From: JBDSZL01 sp039925145
Lineage (GTDB): Bacteria > Acidobacteriota > Vicinamibacteria > Vicinamibacterales > SCN-69-37
NCBI GenBank assembly: GCA_039925145.1
Contig: JBDSZL010000072.1
Span: 1 to 21,025 of the forward strand
Direction of reading: 5' to 3'
Length of the DNA: 21,025 nucleotides
Shown piece by piece: positions 1 to 6,842 of this stretch (the first letter of the stretch is position 1; every line of letters begins with the position of its first letter). Position numbers and translations under genes: made by a program. Under the pieces are notes generated by a model. It made no database searches, was not told the DNA's origin, and worked only from the letters and a program-made list of their open reading frames with translations.

Positions 1-121
1 CTCGGGGCTCGGGGCCGGTCCGGACCCCGGGGGCTCGAGGCGGATGCACTTCGGTCAGCTCTTCCCTCCGCCGCAAGCCCCAAGCCCCAAGCCGCGAGCC
101 GCGAGCCGCGAGCCGTAAGCC
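1..121. repeat. Degenerate heptanucleotide repeats in opposite orientations
   Basis: The left part (1-14) is two copies of CTCGGGG. After a short palindrome (GGTCCGGACC, 17-26) and one more GGCTCGA-type unit near 32-38, the right part (70-118) is seven consecutive 7-mers of the form GCCNNRA: GCCGCAA, GCCCCAA twice, GCCGCGA three times, GCCGTAA. The right array is the reverse-complement style of the left one. Positions 1-14 can pair with 78-91 at 12 of 14 positions, giving a potential long hairpin. The same GGCTCGG heptamer builds the 42-nt repeat at 4107-4386. The array may continue beyond the left edge. Plus frame 1 stays open from position 1 to a TGA at 166-168, so the tail of an upstream gene cannot be excluded. 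Confidence 0.75.
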
Positions 122-378
122 TCCCCCTCTTGCCTGCCGCTGCCGATAAAAGTCCACTAAACTACTGACTTCAAGTCTCCGGCCCTCAGCTCCCGCTGGG
201 CCATTGGCCTGTCATCCGGGCCACTCATCGGACTGTGCCGCTCTATGGCCGTCCGCGCGCGATGCCGGCGCCGTCGGCCTGCCCATTGCAGAAGTCCTGG
301 CCGGCGCGGCCGATTGGTATTACGGCAGAGTCCGCGCGTTGACAGTTCTGTTGGTCGTGGCTGCTGGAAAGGTGTTTC
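122..378. other. Non-coding leader upstream of the glycan operon
   Basis: No convincing gene lies here on either strand. The reading frames that cross it are shadows without recognisable protein features. An AT-richer patch at about 145-168 and a TTGACA hexamer at 339-344 are present, but I find no well-placed -10 partner for either. The promoter of the five-gene plus-strand operon probably lies in this interval or upstream of the window, but I cannot place it. Confidence 0.5.
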
Positions 379-1371
379 GTGTCTGTGACGGTTGCTGAAC
401 GACGAGCTTCGGCGGGTATCCGCCCGTACCTGCAAATTGCGCGGATGGACCACTGGTTCAAGAACTCCTTCATGCTGCTGGGCGTGATCCTGGCGGTGTT
501 CTACCAGCCCTCGGTCGCCACCTGGTCCAGTGCCGTGCCGCTCGTCCTGGCGGTGGTTGCCACCTGCCTCGTCGCGTCCAGCAACTACGTCCTCAATGAG
601 CTGCTCGACGCCCCCAGCGACCGGCTCCACCCCGAGAAGAAGCATCGCCCCGTGCCATCCGGGTTGGTCAAACCGAGCATTGCCTACACCGAGTGGATTT
701 GCCTCGCCCTGGCGGGCTTCGCGGTCGCGCTGAGCATCAACGTCTACTTCTTCGCGTCGGCGCTGTTCCTGTGGGTCATGGGCGTGCTCTACAACGTGCC
801 GCCGATCCGCACCAAGGAGTGGCCCTACCTCGACGTGCTGAGCGAGTCGGTGAACAACCCCATCCGGCTGCTGCTGGGCTGGTTCGCACTCGTGACCGAC
901 CACGTTCCACCGCTGTCGCTCGTGCTGTCGTATTGGATGATCGGCGCCTTCTTCATGGCGATGAAGCGCTATGCCGAGTACCGGCACATCGGCGATCGCC
1001 GCATCGCCGCGGCCTACCGCCGCTCCTTCGAGTACTACACGGAAGAGCGGCTGCTCGTGAGCGTGGTGTTCTACTCGACGGCCTGCGCGCTCTTTGCCGG
1101 CATCTTCATCGTGCGCTATCACCTCGAGCTGATTCTGTTCGCGCCGCTTGCCGCCGGCCTCTTCGCCTACTACATGCACATCGGGATGCTGCCCGACAGC
1201 CCGGTGCAGAATCCCGAGAAGCTCTACAAGCAGCGCGGATTCTTCGCCTACATGGTGCTCTGCACCGCGGCGTTCGTGCTGCTGATGTTCACATCCATCC
1301 CTGGTCTCTACCGGCTCTTCAACGTCGAGTCGGTGTCTGTTGCGCCGCTGTGGACGCTCGGCGGGAAATGA
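379..1371 (+). CDS. UbiA-family prenyltransferase, phosphoribosyl-polyprenyl synthase-like
   Basis: A 330-residue polytopic inner-membrane protein of the UbiA superfamily. Visible signatures are the NELLDAPSDRLHPEKK block (residues 73-88) followed by RPVPSG, the usual Asp-rich substrate/Mg site, and MKRYAEYRHIGDR (from residue 195). The latter matches the K-R-x-x-E motif typical of decaprenyl-phosphate phosphoribosyltransferase (DPPR synthase) relatives, as does the N-terminal DHWFKN segment. That family moves a phosphoribosyl group from PRPP to a polyprenyl phosphate. The substrate here is inferred only. The start is GTG at 379, supported by GGAAAGG at 366-372 with a 6-nt spacer. The stop overlaps the next gene (ATGA). 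Its position at the head of a glycosyltransferase operon suggests it primes or supplies a lipid-linked sugar. Confidence 0.85.
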   Translation: MSVTVAERRASAGIRPYLQIARMDHWFKNSFMLLGVILAVFYQPSVATWSSAVPLVLAVVATCLVASSNYVLNELLDAPSDRLHPEKKHRPVPSGLVKPSIAYTEWICLALAGFAVALSINVYFFASALFLWVMGVLYNVPPIRTKEWPYLDVLSESVNNPIRLLLGWFALVTDHVPPLSLVLSYWMIGAFFMAMKRYAEYRHIGDRRIAAAYRRSFEYYTEERLLVSVVFYSTACALFAGIFIVRYHLELILFAPLAAGLFAYYMHIGMLPDSPVQNPEKLYKQRGFFAYMVLCTAAFVLLMFTSIPGLYRLFNVESVSVAPLWTLGGK

Positions 1372-2345
1372 CCGACCGCGCCTCGTCGCTGTCCTTCGTG
1401 ATTCCCGTCCGCAACGACGCCGCGCGTCTTGGCCGCTGCCTGCAGACAATCGTCGAAGGCGGAGCGCCCGGCTGCCGCGTGGAGATCATCGTGGCTGACA
1501 ACGGCTCCACGGACGAGTCGCCGGCCGTTGCCCGGGCCCTCGGCGCGAAGGTGTTGCTCTTGCCGGGTTTGCGGCTGGGCGAACTGCGCAACCGCGGCGC
1601 GGCAGCGGCCACGGGCGAGATCCTCGCGTTTCTCGACGCCGACCACGAGATCGTTCCGGCGTGGATCCCTTCGGCGATGCAGGCCTTCGACCAGCCCGAG
1701 ATCGGCGCGGTCGGTGCCCCGTACCACGCACCGTCACCCGGGACGTGGGTGCAGCGTCTCTACGATCGGCTGCGAGACCATCCGGTCGGCCGCCAGCCGG
1801 TCGACTGGCTGGGGACCGGCAACATGGCCGTGCGCCGCAGCGTCTTCCAGGCCGTCGGCGGATTCGACATCAGCCTCGAGACCTGCGAAGACGTGGACCT
1901 CTGCCGCAAGATTCGCGCAGCTGGCCACGGGCTGATCGCAGACACCCGGATGCGCAACATCCATCACGGCGACCCGCGGACGCTCGGGCAGGTGTTCTTC
2001 GGCGAGCTCTGGCGCGGACGCGACAACATCCGCGTCAGTCTGCGTCCGCCCTGGTCGCTGCGCACGCTCGTCAGCGCGGCGCTCCCGTTGGCCAACCTGA
2101 TCGCTTGCACGATGATGATCGTCGGGCTCGTCGCCGGGTCCCGATCGGGGCGACTGATTGCCGCCGCCGCACTCGGCTACATCTTGATGGCCATCGCGGT
2201 GCGCGCCTCGGTGATGATTCGCCGCGCCGGGATTGCCGACTGGCCGAAGGCGTGCGCCGTGGCCGCCGCCTACGAGTCGGGTCGCGCGCTGGCCGTCACT
2301 GGCCGTTTTGGCTACCGCCGACGACGGCGGGCTGCCCTGGCCTGA
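1368..2345 (+). CDS. Glycosyltransferase family 2, membrane-anchored
   Basis: A 325-residue GT-A fold glycosyltransferase. The N-terminus carries the GT2 start LSFVIPVRND, the nucleotide-binding IVADNGSTDES segment (about 41-51), the metal-binding FLDADHE (DxD-like, about 88-94), GTGNMAVRR and the catalytic-base region ETCEDVDLCRKI. Two hydrophobic segments near the C-terminus (about 240-285) probably anchor it to the inner membrane, and it ends in an Arg-rich tail. It likely adds a sugar from a nucleotide sugar to a lipid-linked glycan; donor and acceptor cannot be read from sequence. The start is ATG at 1368, which overlaps the UbiA-gene stop by 4 nt, a typical translational-coupling arrangement. 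The longer open frame upstream lies inside the UbiA gene and is not coding. Confidence 0.88.
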   Translation: MTDRASSLSFVIPVRNDAARLGRCLQTIVEGGAPGCRVEIIVADNGSTDESPAVARALGAKVLLLPGLRLGELRNRGAAAATGEILAFLDADHEIVPAWIPSAMQAFDQPEIGAVGAPYHAPSPGTWVQRLYDRLRDHPVGRQPVDWLGTGNMAVRRSVFQAVGGFDISLETCEDVDLCRKIRAAGHGLIADTRMRNIHHGDPRTLGQVFFGELWRGRDNIRVSLRPPWSLRTLVSAALPLANLIACTMMIVGLVAGSRSGRLIAAAALGYILMAIAVRASVMIRRAGIADWPKACAVAAAYESGRALAVTGRFGYRRRRRAALA

Positions 2346-2350
2346 TCGTC

Positions 2351-3535
2351 ATGACGAGAGTGCTCGAATTACGCAGCGTGCGCGGTACCGGCGGCGGTCC
2401 CGAGAAAACGATTCTCTTCGGCGCCGAACAGCACGACCGCGACCGCTTCGCGATCACCGTCTGCTACATCCGCGACATGCGCGACCTGGTCTTCGGCATC
2501 GACGAGCGCGCCGGGCGGCTCGACGTAGACTACGTCGAAGTGCGCGAGCGCCATTCGTTCGATCATCGAATCTGGGCGCAACTGGTCGCGTTGGCCGAAG
2601 CGCGTCGCTTCGACATCATCCACGGGCACGACTACAAGACCAACCTGCTCGCGTTTCTGCTCGGCCGGCGTTCGGGTGCTCTCGCGCTCGCCACCTCGCA
2701 CGGCTGGACGGGACAGAGCGCGCGGGAGCGCTGGCTCTATTACCCCGCCGATCGCCAGATTCTGCGGCGCCTGCCACGGGTCATCGCCGTCTCGTCGGAG
2801 GTGCGCGAGACCCTGGTGCGCTCGGGCGCCCACCCCTCACGCGTGACCGTGCTCTTGAACGGCATCGACCCCGGCGCCTTCCGCCGCAGCCGCGCACGGC
2901 GCGATCGCATCCGGCATCAACTAGGCTTCTCGGCCACCGATCAGGTCATTGGCGCCGTCGGCCGGCTCGAAACCCAGAAACGCTTCGACCTGCTGCTCGA
3001 CGCGTTCGGCGCCATGCGGCACGAGTGGCCCAACGCCCGGCTCGCGATCGTCGGCGACGGCAGTCTGCGAGCGCCGCTCGAGGCGCAGGCGGCACGGCTC
3101 GGCCTTGCGGGAGCATGCCGCTTCCTCGGTCACCGGCTCGACATCGCGGACCTGCACGACGCCTTCGACCTCTTCGTGCAGTCCTCCGAATACGAGGGCA
3201 CACCCAACGCGGTGCTCGAGGCGCTGGCCATGGAGACACCGCTCGTGGCAACTGATGTCGGCGGCACGAGCGAGCTCGCGCTGCCCGACCGCCATGCGCT
3301 GATTGTGCCGCCGCACGACGTGCCAGCGCTGACGACCGCGATGGCGTCGGCGCTCGCCAATCCTGGTGCCGCGCGCGAGCGGGCGCGCGCCGGTCGCGAG
3401 CGTGTGGAGCACGAGCTGTCGTTCGCCGGCCGCACCCGCCGGCTCGAGGAAATCTACGAACAGCTCATGATCGACCACGGCCGTTCGCACGCGGTGCGCG
3501 ACACGCCGACGGCGGTCGGGGTCACGGGTGCGTGA
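2351..3535 (+). CDS. Glycosyltransferase family 4
   Basis: A 394-residue GT-B fold retaining glycosyltransferase. The N-terminal half has the acceptor-side GTGGGPEK loop (about 12-19) and HGHDYKTN. The C-terminal half carries the GT4 donor site: VLLNGIDPGAF, GAVGRLETQKRFDLLLDAF, IVGDGSLR, and SEYEGTPNAVLEAL, where E282 and E290 form the E-x7-E motif. The length fits the family. The start is ATG at 2351, 5 nt after the GT2 stop. No strong ribosome-binding site is visible, so coupling to the upstream gene is likely. The gene overlaps the next gene by 8 nt. It likely transfers a hexose to the growing repeat unit in the cytoplasm. Specificity is unknown. Confidence 0.9.
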   Translation: MTRVLELRSVRGTGGGPEKTILFGAEQHDRDRFAITVCYIRDMRDLVFGIDERAGRLDVDYVEVRERHSFDHRIWAQLVALAEARRFDIIHGHDYKTNLLAFLLGRRSGALALATSHGWTGQSARERWLYYPADRQILRRLPRVIAVSSEVRETLVRSGAHPSRVTVLLNGIDPGAFRRSRARRDRIRHQLGFSATDQVIGAVGRLETQKRFDLLLDAFGAMRHEWPNARLAIVGDGSLRAPLEAQAARLGLAGACRFLGHRLDIADLHDAFDLFVQSSEYEGTPNAVLEALAMETPLVATDVGGTSELALPDRHALIVPPHDVPALTTAMASALANPGAARERARAGRERVEHELSFAGRTRRLEEIYEQLMIDHGRSHAVRDTPTAVGVTGA

Positions 3536-4409
3536 GACGCTCAAGGCCGTCGCCAGAGCCGTGGCGACGATCGGTGTCTCGCCGCTCTTGCTCTCGTACG
3601 CCGTTCGACGCGTACTGCTCGGTGGCGACCGCGCCCTCGAAGGCTCCGCCCAGACGCTGAGCCAGGTTTCGGGCATCGTCGGCGAATACCTGCGTCGCGC
3701 GTTTCTGGCGCGGGTGCTCGCCGGGTGCGCTCCCACGGCTACAATTCAGTTCGGCGCCCTGTTCAGCCAGGTCGGATCCCGAATCGATGACCGCGTCTAC
3801 ATCGGGCCACGCTGCCATCTCGGCCTCGTGCACCTCGAGAAAGACGTGCTGCTGGCAGCCGGCGTCCACGTGCCCAGCGGAGGCGCCACACACGGCATCG
3901 CTGATCCCGACACACCCATTCGCGATCAGCCGGGCGCCCGCACCCTCGTGACGATCGGCGAAGGTACATGGATCGGCAGTGCCGCCATCGTCATGGCTGA
4001 CGTGGGCAAGCACTGCGTCATCGGCGCCGGCTCGGTCGTCACCCGACCGATTCCCGACTACTCCATCGCCGCCGGGGTTCCGGCAACGATCATCCGGACG
4101 CGTAAGGGCTCGGGGCTCGGGGCTCGAGGCTCGGGAGCGGAGACCGATGGCTCGGGGCTCGGGGCTCGGGGCTCGGCGACGGAGACAGATGGCTCGGGGC
4201 TCGAGGCTCGGGGCTCGGCGACGGAGACCGACGGCTCGGGGCTCGAGGCTCGGGGCTCGGCGACCGAGACCGATGGCTCGGGGCTCGGGGCTCGAGGCTC
4301 GGGCGCAGAGACAGATGGCTCGGGGCTCGAGGCTCGGGGCTCGGGGACGGAGACCGATGGCTCGGGGCTCGGGGCTCGGGGCTCGGGGGTTGGTGCGATT
4401 ACGTCGTGA
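3528..4409 (+). CDS. LbH (hexapeptide) acyltransferase with repetitive C-terminal tail
   Basis: A 293-residue protein. Residues 1-193 form a complete left-handed beta-helix acyltransferase of the WbbJ/CatB/serine-acetyltransferase type. Visible features are an alpha-helical N-terminus, hexapeptide repeats (IDDRVYIGPRCHLG, VTIGEGTWIGSAAIVM, VGKHCVIGAGSVVT), the HGIADPD loop with the probable catalytic His, and the usual ending IPDYSIAAGVPATII. It probably O- or N-acetylates a sugar of the glycan. Residues 194-293 are low complexity: seven copies of a 14-residue unit like GSGLGARGSGAETD, encoded by the 42-nt tandem repeat. The normal family end is near RTRK, so the tail looks acquired. The start is GTG at 3528, inside the GT4 gene. 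The stop overlaps the next gene by 4 nt. Confidence 0.85.
   Translation: MRETLKAVARAVATIGVSPLLLSYAVRRVLLGGDRALEGSAQTLSQVSGIVGEYLRRAFLARVLAGCAPTATIQFGALFSQVGSRIDDRVYIGPRCHLGLVHLEKDVLLAAGVHVPSGGATHGIADPDTPIRDQPGARTLVTIGEGTWIGSAAIVMADVGKHCVIGAGSVVTRPIPDYSIAAGVPATIIRTRKGSGLGARGSGAETDGSGLGARGSATETDGSGLEARGSATETDGSGLEARGSATETDGSGLGARGSGAETDGSGLEARGSGTETDGSGLGARGSGVGAITS
4107..4386. repeat. 42-nt tandem repeat, 6.7 copies, built from GGCTCGG heptamers
   Basis: Units start at 4107, 4149, 4191, 4233, 4275, 4317 and 4359 (the last is 28 nt). Each full unit is four heptamers GGCTCG(G/A) followed by a 14-nt spacer of the type GAGCGGAGACCGAT. Spacer variants such as GACGGAGACAGAT and GCAGAGACAGAT distinguish the copies. 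The unit length is a multiple of 3, so the host frame is kept across copies. The unit has no stop codon in any of the six frames. Higher-order structure (7-nt units inside 42-nt units) suggests growth by slippage or unequal crossover at two scales. Confidence 0.97.
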
Positions 4410-6829
4410 ACGTGCTCTTTCTCACGCATCGCCTGCCGTATGCGCCGAATCGCGGCGACCGCATTCGTGCCTACTACCTGCTCCAGGAGCTGTCCAGATT
4501 TGCGGATGTGTCGCTGTTCTCCCTCGTGCACGACGAGGAGGAGCGCTCTCACGTTGAGGACGTTCCGTTCGCGACCCGCGTCGAAACGGCGTTGGTGCCG
4601 CGCCTCGGCAATCTCGCGCGCGGCGCGCTGCGGCTGCCGACCTCTGCCCCGCTGACCCACAGCCTGCTCGATGCCCCGGGGACGCGCGAGGCCCTGGCCC
4701 GGCTGGTGCGGACCAGCCCGCCAGATGTCGTGCTCGCCTACTGCTCGGGCATGGCGCGCTTTGCGCTCGAGCCGCCACTGTCTACGTATCCGTTCGTCCT
4801 GGACATGGTCGACGTCGACTCGGCGAAGTGGGCCGACCTCAGCCGCCAGACGGCACCGCCTCGGCGGTGGATCTATCAGCGCGAAGCCCACACGCTCGCG
4901 CGCTTCGAAGCCCACGCGGCGATGCGCGCCAGAGCGGTCACCGTCGTGAGCGACCGCGAGCGGGTCACCATGGAAGCCCTGGCGCCGGCGGCCAACGTCC
5001 TGGTGCTCCCAAACGGAGTGGACGTGGCGTCATTCACCCGGCCGCCCGACGCCGACGAACTGCCGACCGTCGTCTTCAGCGGCATGATGGATTACGAACC
5101 TAACGTCGAGGCCGTCGAATGGTTTGCGGTAGAGGTGTGGCCTCGTGTGCGTCAGGTTCGTGCAGATGCGCGCTTCGTCATCGTGGGCGCCAACCCAGTC
5201 GCGGCTGTTCACGCGCTGGCCGAACGCGATCCTTCCATCACGGTGACGGGGCGAGTCGAGTCCGTTCAGCCTCATCTCTGGAAGGCCGCGGTGTCGGTCG
5301 CGCCCGTGCGCGTCGCGCGCGGACTGCAGAACAAAGTGCTCGAGGCATTGGCCGCCGGCGTGCCCACGGTCGTGTGCTCTGCCGTGCACGCGGGCCTGCC
5401 GGCGGGAGTCGACCGCGGGTGCGTCGTGGCCGATGCGCCGGATGAGTTCGCGCACGCTGTTGTGACGCTGCTCGGTCAGACAGGCGCGGCACGCCGTGCC
5501 ACGGCAGAGGCGTCGGGTGTCGGCGCGCTGGCGTGGCCACGTCAACTGGCGCCGCTACGGCAGATTCTCGAGCGCGCTCGGGAGCAGCCACACACATCCC
5601 CTACCGCACGCACAGGTCTTGCCTCCACAGTCAATCGCCAGTCGACACCCGAACGCGGTGCGACACACCGGTTCGCGCTGCTGGACCCGCTCCGCGGCAT
5701 CGCCGCGCTCTGGGTATTTCTCTACCACGCCGACTTTTCAGATCCCTGGTGGGCGGCGCTCGGATTGCACGCGCTCGGCCGTCTGGGCGACATGGGCGTC
5801 CCGATGTTCTTCGTCCTGTCCGGCTTCTGCATCACGGGCGCGGGCAGATCCGCTGCGCGCGCCGGCTCCGTACTCACGTTCGTCTACAGGCGCGTCAGGC
5901 GTATCTATCCACCCTACTGGGCCTCCGTCGCCGTCGTCGCCGCGCTGCCGTTCGCGATCGAGCTCATCAGCTCGCTGAAGACCGGACACTATGTGGCGCC
6001 GTCGGCCGAGTACATCAACAACGGCTTCATGCGATACGGGTTGTGGGACTGGGTATCGGTGCTCAGTCTCACCCGGGTCTTCGCCCCCGACCCCGCCGCC
6101 ACCACGCTGCAGTACAAGTTCACGACAATCAATGCCGTGTACTGGACGCTGGCTATCGAGGTGCAGTTCTACCTCGCAGTCGCTGTTGCGGTGTGGGCCC
6201 GTCGCCACTTCTACCGCGTGCTCGGTGTGGTCACGGCACTCTCAATCCCATTTGCGCTGAGCGGCGAGGCGTATCGCACGGGACTGTTCCTGCCGTACTG
6301 GCCGATGTTTGCCGTGGGCGGCGTCATCTACTGGCTCTTCGAGCGGGGCGTGGCGCCGACGGCTTTGTGGAGTGCCCGCCGCGCAGCGGCATGTTGGGTG
6401 GCCGCGCTGTCAGCCGGGGTCGCCGCGCTTGCCATGTACGCCGCGACCGGACGCGTCGTCCACGAATTGCCGTTCGCGTTTCTGTTTGGCGCGTTCTTGT
6501 TTGTAGCGGAAGGTGTCGATGGCCCGTTCCAGCGGATGGTCGGCAGCAGCCGCGGCGCAGCAGGACTGATGCTGAAACTGCCACTCATCCTCGGCGCCAT
6601 GTCGTACTCGGTGTATCTGCTCCACGGCCGGCTGCAGTTCCTGTCGTTGCAACTGGTCAGACAGCTGGTGGATGAGCACTCGCTTGTGAGCGACACCGGT
6701 GTGCTCGCGGTGACGCTCGCACTCTGTTACCCGTTCTACCTCGTCTGCGAGCGGCCGTTTGCTGGCGTTCGAAGCGCCGCCAGGCCGCATCTTGGTGAGA
6801 CGCCCGCCGAACCGCTCCTCACCGTGTGA
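4406..6829 (+). CDS. Fused GT4 glycosyltransferase (Stp1-like) + acyltransferase-3
   Basis: An 807-residue two-domain protein. Residues 1-385 form a GT4-type glycosyltransferase resembling the PEP-CTERM/EpsH1-associated Stp1 family: opening FLTHRLPYAPNRGDRIRAYY, LVLPNGVDVASF, VFSGMMDYEPNVEAVEWF, ARGLQNKVLEALAAGVPTVV. Residues about 386-421 are a polar Thr/Ser/Arg linker. Residues about 422-790 form an acyltransferase-3 (OafA-like) membrane domain with LLDPLRGIAALW, H441 in FLYHADF, MGVPMFFVLSGFCITG (from 463), and many membrane spans. I see no in-frame ATG, GTG or TTG near the domain boundary, so a separate second protein is unlikely. The start is GTG at 4406, overlapping the previous stop. 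It could couple sugar addition to acylation or export of the same glycan (inference). Confidence 0.87.
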   Translation: MNVLFLTHRLPYAPNRGDRIRAYYLLQELSRFADVSLFSLVHDEEERSHVEDVPFATRVETALVPRLGNLARGALRLPTSAPLTHSLLDAPGTREALARLVRTSPPDVVLAYCSGMARFALEPPLSTYPFVLDMVDVDSAKWADLSRQTAPPRRWIYQREAHTLARFEAHAAMRARAVTVVSDRERVTMEALAPAANVLVLPNGVDVASFTRPPDADELPTVVFSGMMDYEPNVEAVEWFAVEVWPRVRQVRADARFVIVGANPVAAVHALAERDPSITVTGRVESVQPHLWKAAVSVAPVRVARGLQNKVLEALAAGVPTVVCSAVHAGLPAGVDRGCVVADAPDEFAHAVVTLLGQTGAARRATAEASGVGALAWPRQLAPLRQILERAREQPHTSPTARTGLASTVNRQSTPERGATHRFALLDPLRGIAALWVFLYHADFSDPWWAALGLHALGRLGDMGVPMFFVLSGFCITGAGRSAARAGSVLTFVYRRVRRIYPPYWASVAVVAALPFAIELISSLKTGHYVAPSAEYINNGFMRYGLWDWVSVLSLTRVFAPDPAATTLQYKFTTINAVYWTLAIEVQFYLAVAVAVWARRHFYRVLGVVTALSIPFALSGEAYRTGLFLPYWPMFAVGGVIYWLFERGVAPTALWSARRAAACWVAALSAGVAALAMYAATGRVVHELPFAFLFGAFLFVAEGVDGPFQRMVGSSRGAAGLMLKLPLILGAMSYSVYLLHGRLQFLSLQLVRQLVDEHSLVSDTGVLAVTLALCYPFYLVCERPFAGVRSAARPHLGETPAEPLLTV

Positions 6830-6831
6830 GG
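6817..6831. terminator. Small hairpin at the convergent operon ends
   Basis: CCTCAC (6817-6822) and GTGAGG (6826-6831) form a perfect 6-bp stem with a 3-nt loop. It spans the stop codon of the plus-strand fusion gene, 11 nt from the end of the minus-strand operon. There is no T-tract on either side, so it is at best a weak bidirectional terminator. No better candidate exists in the 13-nt gap. Confidence 0.25.
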
Positions 6832-6842
6832 CTACGCGGCCG

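Noticed and set aside
339..378. TTGACA at 339-344 as a -35 box for the plus operon
   Set aside because: At 16-18 nt spacing there is only TGCTGG-like sequence and no acceptable -10 element, and the start codon would be too close for a normal leader.
157..1449. Long minus-strand open frame (430 codons) covering the UbiA gene
   Set aside because: It is the high-GC shadow of the real gene on the plus strand. Its translation is rich in Arg, His, Glu and Gln with no domain, and the opposite strand has clear UbiA motifs.
4107..4386. CRISPR array
   Set aside because: The repeat has internal heptamer periodicity, its spacers are near-identical 14-mers, and it lies inside an open coding frame. There are no unique spacers and no cas genes.
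4058..4915. Minus-strand open frame with SVSVPEPRASSPEP repeats
   Set aside because: The repeat is stop-free in all frames, so an open frame here is expected by construction. The non-repeat part overlaps a clear glycosyltransferase on the other strand and shows no family features.
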